Shown: positions 51,688-62,086, counted from the stretch's first letter. The stretch: DNA of 64,000 bases from Candidatus Phosphoribacter hodrii (GCA_016707175.1 JADJIB010000004.1:248001-312000), one strand, 5' to 3'. The notes: generated by a model from the sequence alone, not told the origin. Numbers and translations: made by a program.

Positions 51688-53129
51688 GCCGCACCCCCCG
51701 TCCGGACGTAGGCTTCCAGGCCGTGGCGGCCGCCCTCGCGGCCGTAGCCGGACTCCTTGTAGCCGCCGAACGGCGAGGTCGGGTCGAACTGGTTGAACGT
51801 GTTGGCCCACACGACGCCGGCCCGGAGTTGGTCGGCCATCCAGAGGATCCGCGAGCCCTTCTCGGTCCAGACGCCCGCGGACAGGCCGTAGGGCGTGTTG
51901 TTGGCCTTGGCGACCGCCTCGGCCGGGGTGCGGAAGGTGAGCACCGACAGCACCGGCCCGAAGATCTCCTCCTGGGCGATCCGGTGGCTCTGGCTGACCC
52001 CGGTGAAGACGGTCGGGCGGAACCAGAAACCGTTCTTGGGCAGCGGGCAGTCGGTGTCCCACCGGATCGCGCCCTCGGCCTCACCGGCGGCGCTCAGCTC
52101 GGTGATCCGGTCGAGTTGGCGGCGGCTGTTGATGGCGCCGACGTCGGTGTTCTTGTCCATCGGGTCACCGACCCGCAGCGTGGCCAGGCGGCGCTTGAGG
52201 CGGCGTTCGACGTCGTCGGCGATCGACTCCTGGACGAGCAATCGGCTTCCGGCGCAACAGACTTGGCCCTGGTTGAAGAAGATCCCGTTGACGATGCCCT
52301 CGATGGTCTGGTCCAGCGGCGCGTCGTCGAAGACGATGTTGGCGGCCTTGCCGCCGAGCTCGAGGGTGGCGCGTTTGCGAGTGCCGGCGATCTCGCGGGC
52401 GATCATCTTGCCGACCCTCGTCGAGCCGGTGAAGGCGATCTTGTCGATGCCGGGGTGGTCGACGATCGCCTGGCCGGTGGCGCCGGCGCCGGTGACGATG
52501 TTGATGACGCCCGGCGGCAGGTCGGCCTGCTGGCAGATCTGCGCGAACAGCAGCGCCGTCAGGGGAGTGGTCTCGGCGGGCTTGAGGACGACGGTGTTGC
52601 CGCAGGCGAGGGCCGGGGCGATCTTCCACGCGAGCATGAGCAGCGGGAAGTTCCACGGGATGACCTGCCCGACCACACCCAACGGGCGCGGGTCCGGACC
52701 CAACGCGGCATACCCGAGTTTGTCCGCCCACCCCGCGTGGTAGAAGAAGTGCGCCGCCGCCAGCGGGACGTCGACGTCGCGGCTCTCCTTGATCGGCTTG
52801 CCGTTGTCGAGGGTCTCCAGGACGGCCAACTCGCGGGAGCGCTCCTGCATGATGCGGGCGATCCGGAAGAGGTACTTCCCGCGGTCGGCACCCGACATGC
52901 GACCCCACACCCCGCGGTATGCCGCCCGCGCGGCTTTGACGGCGCGGTCCACGTCGTCGGCGCTCGCCTCCGCGACCTCGGCGAGGGTCTCCTCGGTGGC
53001 CGGGTTGATCGTCTTGAACGCCTCGCCGGAGCCGTCGACGAACTCGCCGCCGATGAACAGGCCATAGGAGGGCTGCAGGTCGACGACGGCCCGTGACTCG
53101 GGGGCCGGTGCGTAGTCGAAGGTCGCCAT
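51684..53129 (-). CDS. NAD(P)-dependent aldehyde dehydrogenase
   Basis: Full-length enzyme of 481 aa. Key motifs: IPWNFPLLMLAWKIAPALA (coenzyme pocket), TGSTRVGKMI, LELGGKAANIVF with the general-base glutamate, GQVCCAGSRL with the catalytic cysteine, and EIFGPVLSV. It lies 15 nt after deoC, whose product acetaldehyde is the plausible substrate, oxidised to acetate. Together with the reduced homologue encoded downstream it forms a deoC-linked aldehyde oxidation unit. Confidence 0.92.
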   Translation of the reverse strand: MATFDYAPAPESRAVVDLQPSYGLFIGGEFVDGSGEAFKTINPATEETLAEVAEASADDVDRAVKAARAAYRGVWGRMSGADRGKYLFRIARIMQERSRELAVLETLDNGKPIKESRDVDVPLAAAHFFYHAGWADKLGYAALGPDPRPLGVVGQVIPWNFPLLMLAWKIAPALACGNTVVLKPAETTPLTALLFAQICQQADLPPGVINIVTGAGATGQAIVDHPGIDKIAFTGSTRVGKMIAREIAGTRKRATLELGGKAANIVFDDAPLDQTIEGIVNGIFFNQGQVCCAGSRLLVQESIADDVERRLKRRLATLRVGDPMDKNTDVGAINSRRQLDRITELSAAGEAEGAIRWDTDCPLPKNGFWFRPTVFTGVSQSHRIAQEEIFGPVLSVLTFRTPAEAVAKANNTPYGLSAGVWTEKGSRILWMADQLRAGVVWANTFNQFDPTSPFGGYKESGYGREGGRHGLEAYVRTGGAA

Positions 53130-53144
53130 GTCAGGTCCTCAGGG

Positions 53145-54188
53145 TCAGTAGATGCCGGGGGAGTCGTCCGGGACGTAGTCGGCCCCGGAGTAGGCGCCGA
53201 TGGCCAGCCGTTGCCGCTGCAGGATGAGGTCGCCCAACAGGCTCGACGCCCCGAAGCGGAACCAGTGGTTGTCCAACCAGTCCGGCCCGGCGACCTCGTT
53301 CACCGCCACGAGGAACTTGATCGCGTCCTTACTCGTGCGGATGCCCCCGGCGGGCTTCACGCCGAGTTGTTGGCCGGTGGCCTCCCGCCAGTCGCGGACG
53401 GCCTCAAGCATGATGAGGGTGACGGGGAGGGTCGCGGCGGGGGAGATCTTGCCGGTGCTCGTCTTGATGAAGTCGCCTCCGGCGAGCATCGACAGCCATG
53501 AGGCCCGGCGGACGTTGTCATAGGTGACCAGTTCACCGGTCTCCATGATGACCTTGAGCCGGGCGCTCGTTCCGTCGGGTCGGCGGCAGGCCTCCTTGAC
53601 CGCGACGATCTGGTCGAACACCTGCCGGTAGTGCCCGGCGAGGAAGGCACCGCGGTCGATGACCATGTCGATCTCGTCGGCACCGTTGGCGACCGCGTCG
53701 CGCGTGTCGGCGAGCTTGACCGGCATACTTGCGCGGCCGGAAGGGAACGCGGTGGCGACGGCGGCGATGCGAACTGTGCTGCCCTGCAACACTTCCCGCG
53801 CAAAGGGGACCATGTCGCCGTAGACGCACACCGCGGCCGGGCTGGGGGTGCTGGGGTCGGCGGGGTCGGGGTTGAGCGCGCGGGCAGCCAAGCCGCGGAC
53901 CTTGCCGGGGGTGTCGGCGCCTTCGAGGGTGGTGAGGTCGATCATCGAGATCGCCAGGTCGATCGCCCAAGCCTTGGATGCCGCCTTGATCGAGCGTGTC
54001 CCCAGCGATGCCGCGCGGGCCTCGGCCCCGACCTGGTCGACCCCGGGGAGGGCGTGCAGCCAGCGGGTGAGGGCGGTGTCGGAGAGGCGGGAGACGCCGA
54101 GCAGGTCCCGCGCCCGGGCCAAGGGATCCGGGGTCGCGTCGACGGCGGGGTCGAGGCGAGTGCCAACAACGGTGTCGGGGACGCTCAC
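53145..54188 (-). CDS. deoC: Deoxyribose-phosphate aldolase
   Basis: Splits 2-deoxyribose 5-phosphate into glyceraldehyde 3-phosphate and acetaldehyde. The 347-aa protein, of the longer type with an N-terminal extension, has ISMIDLTTLEGADTPGKVRG, EIDMVIDRGAFLAG, FIKTSTGK with the Schiff-base lysine near residue 237, and VKPAGGIRTS with the second lysine. The start is GTG 54188: TAGACT on the minus strand ends 7 nt upstream, and a longer frame to 55220 is shadow sequence. It heads a leaderless deoC-aldehyde dehydrogenase operon. Confidence 0.94.
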   Translation of the reverse strand: MSVPDTVVGTRLDPAVDATPDPLARARDLLGVSRLSDTALTRWLHALPGVDQVGAEARAASLGTRSIKAASKAWAIDLAISMIDLTTLEGADTPGKVRGLAARALNPDPADPSTPSPAAVCVYGDMVPFAREVLQGSTVRIAAVATAFPSGRASMPVKLADTRDAVANGADEIDMVIDRGAFLAGHYRQVFDQIVAVKEACRRPDGTSARLKVIMETGELVTYDNVRRASWLSMLAGGDFIKTSTGKISPAATLPVTLIMLEAVRDWREATGQQLGVKPAGGIRTSKDAIKFLVAVNEVAGPDWLDNHWFRFGASSLLGDLILQRQRLAIGAYSGADYVPDDSPGIY

Positions 54189-54229
54189 CGAAGCGAGTCT
54201 AGGCCCACCGTCAACGGCGCGCGCCGTGT

Positions 54230-54235
54230 CATGAT
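54230..54235 (+). promoter_or_regulatory. -10 box of the leaderless PH-like gene
   Basis: CATGAT ends 7 nt before ATG 54243, the same arrangement as at deoA. It lies 29 bp from the divergent deoC -10 box. Confidence 0.45.
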
Positions 54236-54242
54236 GGCGCGG

Positions 54243-54935
54243 ATGAGCGCCTCCACTCCTGCCCCCGGCGGCCCGCCCCACGAGTCTCCCGGCGGTTCTG
54301 ACTCCGGCCACCTGGTTCACGTCCTGCGGCCACGGGGTTCTGTCTTCCTCGGGATCGTGGCCATCGTCGCTGCCTCGGTCATGCTGGCCTTCTCCGGCGG
54401 CGCGGGACTGGGCTTCATCGGTGCGATGGCACTGCTGGCGACGTGGTCGTTCGTCTTGCTCGTGCGGCCGCACGTGCGGGTGTCCATCGAGGGGGTTGCG
54501 GTCCACAACCCGTTCCGGCGCACCTTCATCCCGTGGCGGCTGCTGGAGGACGCCGGGTCGCGCTGGAACCTCGAGTTGTATGCCGCGGAGCGCGTTATCC
54601 GCGTCTGGGCGATCTCTAACCCGATGATCCGCCCGCGTGTCGGCGTCTCGCTGGGGTTCAGTGGGCTTGGGGCACCGCGATCCCCGGGCGATACCGAGGC
54701 TTCTGCGGACCCGTTCGCGAAGGCGAAGGCCGAGGGAGCGCAGCGACATGGGGCGACCTCCGCGCCGGCCGCGGCCCGTCTCATCGAGGCGGCGCGTGAG
54801 GATTGGTTGGAGGCGGTCGACGAGGGGATCGTTGCCGAGCCGGCCAACCCTCGGATCGTCGCTCGCTGGGACCTCTGGGACATCGCCCTGGTCTTCGTGC
54901 CCGCGATCGTCGTGCTCATGGCGCTGCTGCCTTAG
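54243..54935 (+). CDS. Membrane protein with PH-like domain
   Basis: A protein of 230 aa with two hydrophobic segments near residues 35-75, then VRPHVRVSIEGVAVHNPFRR, a bacterial PH-domain opening of the kind that recognises membrane-bound partners. Next is a variable middle and a final membrane helix (WDIALVFVPAIVVLMALLP). It is divergent from deoC and unrelated to its pathway as far as can be seen. The start is ATG 54243 rather than the two ATGs at 54231 and 54234, which lie in the presumed promoter. Confidence 0.78.
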   Translation: MSASTPAPGGPPHESPGGSDSGHLVHVLRPRGSVFLGIVAIVAASVMLAFSGGAGLGFIGAMALLATWSFVLLVRPHVRVSIEGVAVHNPFRRTFIPWRLLEDAGSRWNLELYAAERVIRVWAISNPMIRPRVGVSLGFSGLGAPRSPGDTEASADPFAKAKAEGAQRHGATSAPAAARLIEAAREDWLEAVDEGIVAEPANPRIVARWDLWDIALVFVPAIVVLMALLP

Positions 54936-55066
54936 ATGGTTTGGGATGTCAGCGCCGACGCCGCCCTGGTGCCTTGTCCCAAGTCGGCCACCTCCTGCGA
55001 GGGTCCCCAGAGTGCATGGGCCGCTTAGAGTGGCCCGTCGCTGCCTGGGGTGTCGCCGTGTCTGAA

Positions 55067-55882
55067 TCAGTTGGAAGTGACCAGGGTGCTTTGAGTGTAG
55101 GTAGGCCAGGATGCCTGTAGGGATACCTCGCATTGGACCGGGGCCGGCGGGTTGATGCCCGTGACCTGGAAGTTGCGCTGCGCCGGGGTGGTCTGCTCGT
55201 AGAACTGGGTGGTACTCCACGACCCATCAATTGTGTAGGTTATTACTCCCCGCACCTCTCCGAACTGTGAGAAATCCGCAAAAACCTGAACCGAATCCTG
55301 TGAACGAATACAGCGAACATCGGTAAGATATAAGGCGGGCTGCGGATAGTCCGTTTCGGGAGGTGGAGAAATGCGGTTCAACGGCGTCGTCGTTGTTGTT
55401 GTTGTTTTCTCCGCCGTTGGTTTAGGGATGGGGCGGGGCGAAGTTCTGGTCAGGGGCCCTTGAGCCCTCGCCGTTGGTTCCTGCGCAGGCGTGGCTGGTG
55501 GCGAGGAGGCTAGCGCAGACGCATCGCCCACGGTCAACTGGGTTGGCCCAGCCGAAAACGAGGGCCCGCCGGCCGCCTGAGAGCTTTGCGGAGCGGTCAT
55601 TCCTTCCGAGAGGTGCACTGCCCAGCTTGAGCCGAAGGCGATCACGCCAACGGCAGCCAGCAAGGCCCGAGCGGCCCTTGGGAATCCGGTCGTGAGTGCA
55701 GCTGAGGTGGTTCCCACTCCAAAGGCGACAAGTGCCGCAGGTCCGGCGCTCATGGAGTACGCAAGATATGCCCCGCCCCCAGCAACGCCGCCAAGCAGCA
55801 GCCCAAGGATGACTGGGAGGGTGATCTGGGTGGGCTTCCTGTCATCCACGGAATACCCTAGCTTGGAATCAGGCAACTCCAC
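55067..55882 (-). CDS. Orphan membrane protein with Thr-rich linker and disulfide-type C-terminal domain
   Basis: A protein of 271 aa with two or three N-terminal membrane helices (ITLPVILGLLLGGVAGGGAY onward), a Pro/Ser/Thr linker of about 60 residues with a run of seven threonines, and a C-terminal domain with two cysteines (RCIRSQD and QCEVS), likely exported. Base composition is clearly richer in A+T than the neighbours, and rare codons are frequent (AAA, TTA, AAT). The gene holds no copy of the recurrent octamer. These points suggest recent acquisition. Function and family are unrecognised. Confidence 0.7.
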   Translation of the reverse strand: MELPDSKLGYSVDDRKPTQITLPVILGLLLGGVAGGGAYLAYSMSAGPAALVAFGVGTTSAALTTGFPRAARALLAAVGVIAFGSSWAVHLSEGMTAPQSSQAAGGPSFSAGPTQLTVGDASALASSPPATPAQEPTARAQGPLTRTSPRPIPKPTAEKTTTTTTTPLNRISPPPETDYPQPALYLTDVRCIRSQDSVQVFADFSQFGEVRGVITYTIDGSWSTTQFYEQTTPAQRNFQVTGINPPAPVQCEVSLQASWPTYTQSTLVTSN

Positions 55883-55964
55883 CCCATCTGTGGTGAGCCC
55901 CTAAGCTTCACGGCCACTAAACAGACCCTTGGACAACAGGCGCACTGCGGGATATTGCTCGCCG

Positions 55965-57696
55965 TCATATCTGGGTCAGTGCCTCGAAGGCGCCGCGGAT
56001 CGCGGCCAGGCGGGTTCCGGCCCGCTGTCGGGCCGCCGCTAGGTCGTCCCGACCATCGACAGGCTCGATGGCCTCCAGATAGACCTTCACCTTCGGCTCG
56101 GTCCCTGACGGCCGCACGATCACCCGAGACCTGTCAGCCAGAAAGAACCGCAACCCGTCGGTCGGCGGCAGCCCACCATCACCGCGAGCCAAGTCGTCCA
56201 ACTGCGCCACCGCCACCCCGGCCACCTCCGTAGGCGGCGCTGAGCGCAGCCGCTCCATCAACGCCGGCATCAGCGCCAAATCGCTCACCCGCACCGAGAA
56301 CGCGTCCGTGGCATAAACGCCATGCTCCACGGCCAGGTCATCGAGCACGTCCAGCAGGCTTCGCCCAGCCGCCGCCAACTCAGCCGCCTGCTCGGCCACC
56401 AGCAGCGCCGCAGACACCCCGTCCTTGTCGCGCACCACCTCGGGCGCCACGCAATAGCCCAGCGCCTCCTCATAGCCGAACGCGAGCCCTGGCACCCGGG
56501 CGATCCACTTGAACCCGGTCAACGTCTCCTCGTGCGCCACCCCTGCCGCAGCCGCCATCGCCGCCAACAACCGTGACGACACAATCGAGTTCGCAAACAC
56601 ACCACCGGCCGCCACCCCACGCGACAAGAGGTGCGCCCCCAGCAACGCCCCCACCTCGTCCCCACGCAACATCCGCCAACCGCCCCCACCGGCAGCCGCC
56701 GGGTCCGGCACCGCGATCGCGCACCGGTCCGCGTCCGGGTCGTTTGCCACGACAAGATCAGGCCCGACCTCGCGCGCCAACTCCAACGCAGCGTCGATCG
56801 CCCCGGCCTCCTCGGGGTTGGGAAACACGACCGTCGGGAACTCGGGGTCGGGCTGGGACTGGCTGGCCACGGCATACGGGGGAGGGAAACCGGCCCGCGC
56901 GAAGGCCTCGACGACGGTGTCGTTCCCGACTCCGTGCAGCGACGTGTGCACGACCCGCACCGCGCGCGGCGCGTCCGGCCGCACCAGTCCCGACACCGCG
57001 TCGAGATAAGCGTCAAGCACGTCCGGCCCCAGCGTCTCCCACCCGTCGGTCGCGAGCGGCACCTGCGCCACCGACTCCACAGCCGCGATCCGTGCCGCGA
57101 TGAGCGCGTCGGCCGGCGGCACGATCTGCGAGCCGTCGCCGAGATAGACCTTGTAGCCGTTGTCCTCCCGCGGGTTGTGGCTCGCGGTCACCATGACCCC
57201 CGCGTCGGCGCCGAGGTAGCGAATCGCGAACGCCAGCACCGGAGTTGGCAGCACGTGCGGCAGCACGACGGCTCGTCCACCCGCGGCGGTCACCACGGCG
57301 GCCGTGTCCCGCGCGAACTCGTCGGACTTGTGCCGCGCGTCGTAACCCACCACGACGAAGGGTTCCGTCTGCGGGTGGTCGGCATCGTGCTTCAGGTATG
57401 CCGTGAGCCCGGCTGCCGCGCGAATGACCACCGCGCGGTTCATCCGGTTCGGACCGGCGCCCAGGCGCCCACGCAGGCCGGCCGTGCCGAACTGCAACAT
57501 CCCCGCAAACCGGTCGGCTAGATCAGCGACCGCAGCCGCGCCGCCTCATCGCCAGCACCACCATCCCCGACCGCGCCGCTTCCAACACCGCTGCAAGCTC
57601 CGCGCGGGTCGAGGCGTCCGGGTCATCGGCCAACCAGGCCTCCGCCGCCGCGAACAACGTCGGGTCGGCTTCGGGCACAGTCGAATCGGCGGTCAC
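55965..57696 (-). pseudogene. Phosphohexomutase (phosphoglucomutase/phosphomannomutase), frameshifted near the N-terminus
   Basis: Isomerises hexose or pentose 1- and 6/5-phosphates, and could turn (deoxy)ribose 1-phosphate from nucleoside breakdown into the 5-phosphate. The main frame (55965-57500) has the phosphoserine motif TASHNPREDNG, the metal loop DPDADR, the sugar loop and the phosphate site RPSGTEPKVK. The first 55 or so residues read in a different frame from GTG 57696 (AEAWLADDPDASTRAELAA, normal for the family). They join the main frame only if two single bases are missing, one near 57555 and one near 57520. A sequencing error or a fresh double frameshift would both fit. Confidence 0.82.
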
Positions 57697-57701
57697 GGGA
57701 C

Positions 57702-58534
57702 TCAGCTCCCTTGAGCGATCTTGGTGACCACCTTGGCCAGCAGCGCGCCGCATCGCGATGCCGCCGCGCGCCCCGCCTCAAGGACCTCCTCGTGGGACAG
57801 CGGCGACTCGGAAATCCCAGCAGCCAGATTGGTGACCAGCGAGATCCCGAGAACCTCCAACCCCGCCTGCCGGGCGGCAATGGCTTCCAACGTGGTCGAC
57901 ATACCGACCAGATCGCCGCCGAGGATCCGAGCCATCTGCACCTCGGCCGGCGTCCGTAGTGGGGCCTCGGAACTGCACGTAGACGCCCTCATCGAGCCCA
58001 GGGTCGACCTGCTTGGCCAACTCGCAGCCGCCCGGAATACAGGTCGGTGAGGTCGACGAAGTTCGCGCCCTCGATGGGGAGGCAGCGGTGAGGTTGAGGT
58101 GGTCGCGGATGAGCACCGGTGTGCCAGGCCCCCATTCGGGTTGAGCCCGCCGCAGCCGTTGGTCAGCACGATCGACGTACACCGCGGCGCGCCGTGCGCA
58201 CGGCGTGGACGACCGCCCGCACCCCGTGGCCCTCGTAGAAGTGGGTCCGGGTGCCAAAGACCAAGGCCCGCTTCCCGGTGTCGCCGATGGCAACCGAGCG
58301 CATCGACCCGGAGTGCCCCTCGACCGCGGCCTTGCGGAACCCCGGCACGTCGGCGTTGTCGATCGTCACCAGGGTCTGACCGATGAGGTCACCGGTGCGC
58401 CCCCAGCCCGATCCGAGGACGAGCGCCACGTCATGCCGCTCGGCGCCGGTCCGCTCGGCGATCACCGCGGCTGCAGCGGCGGCCACCTCGAAGGGATCGG
58501 TGTTCGGGTCGGCGAGGTCCAGGGAGGCGGTCAT
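57702..58534 (-). pseudogene. Purine nucleoside phosphorylase, multiply frameshifted
   Basis: Phosphorolyses inosine and guanosine (and deoxy forms) to base and sugar 1-phosphate. The start, ATG 58534 with TAGAGT ending 6 nt before it, reads through HDVALVLGSGWG and FYEGHGVRAVVHAVRTA. Recognisable family segments then appear in alternating frames: TSIVLTNGCGGLNP, EWGPGTPVLIRDHLNLTAASP, KQVDPGLDEGVYVQFRGPT and finally TPAEVQMARILGGDLVGMST to the end at 57702. At least four shifts between about 57970 and 58210 are needed. The pieces are otherwise unchanged, including active-site residues, so the break is very recent or artefactual. The stop is 5 bp from the phosphohexomutase start. Confidence 0.82.
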
Positions 58535-58661
58535 CCCGGCACTCTAGCGAGGGCCCAACTCCCGCAACAGGTATGCCGCGCGCACCGGACCGCCGCCCAG
58601 ACACCCCATCGCGGGGGTCCGGGTGAACGGGCCCCGGCGGCTCAGATGGTTTGATGGGCGG

Positions 58662-60060
58662 GTGAAATCGCGCACGTGGTCGGTCGTCATCGTCGGCGGT
58701 GGTCCCGGCGGCTACGAGGCCGCTCTCGTCGCCGCACGGTTGGGGGCCTCCGTGACGGTCGTCGACCGCGACGGGGTCGGCGGGTCCTGCGTCCTCACCG
58801 ACTGCGTCCCGAGCAAGAGCCTCATCTCGACCGCGCATGTCCTGCGCCGGATGGGTGCCGCGCGCGAGCACGGGATCGACCTGCCCCAGCGCCCCCGGGC
58901 CACCGACCTGCGCCCGGTCAATGCGCGCATCCTCGACCTCGCGGCCGCCCAGAGCGCCGACATCCACGCGCGGTTGGAAGCCGACGGCGTGCGGGTATGC
59001 CGTGGCACCGGCCGGCTCCTCGCGGCTGATCGGGTCCTGGTGTCGTTGGTCGACGGCGGCACCGAAGAGTTGGTCGCCGATGTCGTCCTCATCGCCACCG
59101 GAGCGACGCCGCGGGTCATGCCGACGGCGCTGCCCGACGGCGATCGCATCCTCACGTGGGCGCAGATCTGGGGCCTCACCGAGATCCCTGAACGGCTCAT
59201 CGTCGTCGGATCGGGTGTCACTGGAGCCGAGCTCGCGCAGGCTTACCTGGGTCTCGGCAGCGCCGTGACGCTGGTGTCGTCCCGCCACCAGGTCCTCCCT
59301 GGTGAGGACAGCGACGCCGCCGCCGTCATCGAGGAGGTCTTCCGCCGCGAGGGCATGGAGGTCCTCGGCCGATCCCGGATGAGCTCCGTCGAGCGCACGG
59401 CCGACGGTGTCATCGTGCGCCTCGAAGACGGTCGCACCGTCGAAGGCAGCCACGCCCTGCTGGCCGTCGGGTCCGTCCCGCAGACCGCGGGGCTCGGCCT
59501 CGAGGACGTCGGTGTGGAGGTCGCTCCGGGCGGGCACGTCCTCGTCGACGGGGTCTCGCGCACGTCAGTTCGCGGGGGTGTATGCCGCGGGCGACTGCAC
59601 CGGGGTGCTGCCCCTCGCGTCCGTGGCCGCGATGCAAGGCCGGATCGCCATGTGGCACGCGCTCGGCGACGCCGTCGCTCCGCTGCGGCTGGACGTCGTG
59701 TCGGCCAACGTGTTCACCGACCCCGAGATCGCGACGGTCGGGGTGTCTCAACAGGACGTCGACGCGGGGAAGGTGGACGCGATCGTCATCACGCTGCCGT
59801 TGACGACCAACGCTCGGGCCAAGATGGACAGCTTCCACGACGGGTTCGTCAAAATCTTCGCCCGGTCCGGACACGGCACGGTGCTCGGCGGGGTGGTCGT
59901 CGCACCGCGAGCGTCGGAGTTGATCTACCCCCTGACGATCGCCGTCGAGAACGGCCTGACCGCCGACCAACTGTCCAACGCCTTCACCGTCTATCCCTCG
60001 ATGACCGGCTCGATCGGCGAAGCCGCGCGACGGCTGCATGTCGCGGCCCGGATGAGCTGA
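58662..60060 (+). pseudogene. lpdA: LpdA-type NAD(P)H flavoprotein disulfide reductase, one frameshift
   Basis: FAD-dependent reductase similar to Mycobacterium tuberculosis LpdA (Rv3303c), which reduces quinones. It has VVIVGGGPGGYEAALVAA, the redox region GSCVLTDCVPSK with both cysteines (C43, C48), ATGATPRVMP, VVGSGVTGAELAQAY, YAAGDCTGVLPLASVAAMQG and a C-terminal YPSMTGSIGEAARRL. The mycobacterial protein lacks the first cysteine, so this one may keep disulfide chemistry. The reading frame changes near 59568, between VLVDGVSRTS and AGVYAAGDC; correcting one base restores a full protein of about 466 aa. The start is GTG 58662, with TTTGAT 6 nt upstream. Confidence 0.82.
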
Positions 60061-60071
60061 GCTCAGCGCTC

Positions 60072-62071
60072 GTGACGGTGTCCTGGCCGCAACTGCTGCC
60101 GGCGGTCCTGGTGGCTGTCGCGGTGTTCTTCGTCCCCGGAGCCGTTCTGCTGCGTTCGGTCGGCATCGGTTGGCTCACCGCGGTGCTCGCTGCTCCGGCC
60201 GTCAGCGTTGCCGTGATCATCGCTGCCGGGCTCGGGGTGCGTGCCGTCGGCGTCGGCTGGTCGGCCGTCACGGGGTTGATTGCGGTCGTGCTCGTCGTCG
60301 CACTGGGCCTGGTCGCAGCCCGGGCCGTCCGATCGCGGTGGCCCGGCTCGGTGCCCCGGTCGTCGGACGCGGCGCCCCTGCGCGCGGTCCTGGCGGTGGG
60401 CGCGGTGAGTCTCGCGGCGGCATACCTCGTCCTGGCTGGGGGAGCAGCCTCGCCGATGGCGATCCCGCAGATGCCCGACGTCATCTTCCACCTCGGCGCG
60501 GTCGAATGGATGGTGCGGCACGGGTCGGCCTCCGCTCTCGACACCTATCAGTACGCCCAACTCGACAGCCCGCTGACCTACCCAGGGGCCTTCCACGCGG
60601 TCACCGCCGCGACGGTCGCGTGGACCGGGTTGCCCGTCACGGCGACCTGGCACGCGCTGCTCATCGTGGTCGTCGGCCTCGTCTGGCCGTTCGGCGTCAT
60701 GCTCCTGGCCCGAGTCGTGCTCGGCCGCGGCACTGGCATCCTCGTCGCGGCTGGGCTGCTCACGCTGGTCTTCACGTCGTTCCCGACACGCTTCCTCGCC
60801 TGGGGGCCGTTGTGGTCGAACCTGCTCGCCAACGCGCTCCTGCCCGCCGTCCTCGCCGGCGCTTTGTGTGCGGTGGCCCCGAGCGCGATGCTCGCCGAGC
60901 GCGCCTTCGCGTCGGGTCGGGTCCGTGCCGTCGGGTATGCCGCCCTTGGCCTTCTCGTGCTGCTGGGGACCCAGCCCAACGCCGTCGCCTCGGGCGTCGT
61001 CATCGGCCTCACCGTCGTCGCTGCAGCGCTTCCGCAGTGGCGCCATGCGTTGGGCGGCCGTTGGGGGGCCCGATTCGTGCGACTGCCGTGGTTCCTCCTC
61101 ATGGTTGCCGCAGCGGTCATGGCCTCAACCCGGTTCATCCCGACGAAGATGTATGTCATCAACTCTCATGTGCGTGCCACGTGGGCGTTGGCGGGCAGCC
61201 AGGCCGCGACCCTCTTCGATGGCTCCTGGCTCGAGTCCGGCTCGGTGCTCGTGCTGGTCCTCGTCGGCGCGGTCTGGCTTGCCCGAGACCGGAACCGCCG
61301 CTGGCTGGTCGTCTCGCTCGCCCTTTTCATCGCCATCTTCCTGTTGCTGTACGCCGTCAACGGCCCGGTGGTCCGACAGCTCACCTGGCTCTGGTGGAAC
61401 GACCACTACCGGGTCCGAGCCGCCCTGGTGCTGCCCGCAGTCCTCTGCGCGACGGCCGGTGCGGTGGTGATCGGCGGATGGGTGGCCCGACGACGACCAG
61501 ATCCGCCCCGCGTGCGTCAGGGGCTGATCGCCCTCGCCGCCGTCGCAGTCGTCGCCGCATTGGGTTGCGGCATACCGGTGCATCGTGAGGTCGTGGAGGC
61601 CACCTACGAGGAGGACTCCGCGGACTATTCGTGGGTGCTCCCGCGGGAGTATGCCGCCCTGTCCCAGCTGGCGGCCTTTGTCCCGAGCGGTTCGGTGGTC
61701 GCCGCCAACCCCTATCGCGGCGGGATGTTCTTCTACGTCGCGGGGGGCACCGAGGTGCTCTATCCGACCGAGAACTCCCTCCAACTGCCCGATCGGCGAC
61801 TGCTTGGAACGTCGCTCCAAGCAGTCACAAGCATGCCCGACGTCTGTGCCGCATCACGTCGTCAAAGGGTCGACTACGTGCTGACGGGTGGAGACATGCA
61901 CATCTGGGGGGTGCTGGACCACACCCCGAGTACTCCGGGGTCGACTCGGCGGCGTACGACCCAGACTTCAAAGTCGTTGCTCAGGCCGGTCCATACGCAT
62001 TGCGCCGGGTGCCCGATTGTTCGACAGCCGCCCCGGGCAGCGGTTTCATCGGCCCTGTGACCATCCCCTGA
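60072..62071 (+). CDS. Polytopic membrane protein (DUF6541-like), frameshift near the C-terminus
   Basis: A protein of about 665 aa with around 13 hydrophobic segments, an outer-loop motif QMPDVIFHLGAVEWMVRHGS near residue 140 and a large C-terminal soluble region (YSWVLPREYAALSQLAAFVP, VAANPYRGGMFFYVAGG). The architecture is that of GT-C-like membrane glycosyltransferases, and it resembles DUF6541 proteins of actinobacteria. Around 61930 the natural continuation (EYSGVDSAAYDPDFKVVAQ) moves to the next frame and ends at 62071; uncorrected, the frame ends at 62060 in arginine-rich nonsense. The start is GTG 60072, 11 nt after lpdA. Confidence 0.75.
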
Positions 62072-62086
62072 GGCTTCGGCGGTGAA

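Noticed and set aside
53145..55220. 691-aa reading of deoC with a 340-residue N-terminal extension
   Set aside because: The extension overlaps the PH-like gene antisense and is Arg/Pro-rich; TAGACT 7 nt before GTG 54188 fixes the start.
58623..62060. 1145-aa fusion of LpdA and a membrane transporter
   Set aside because: An artefact of the frameshift near 59568; the middle 150 residues are nonsense, and each half is a normal separate protein.
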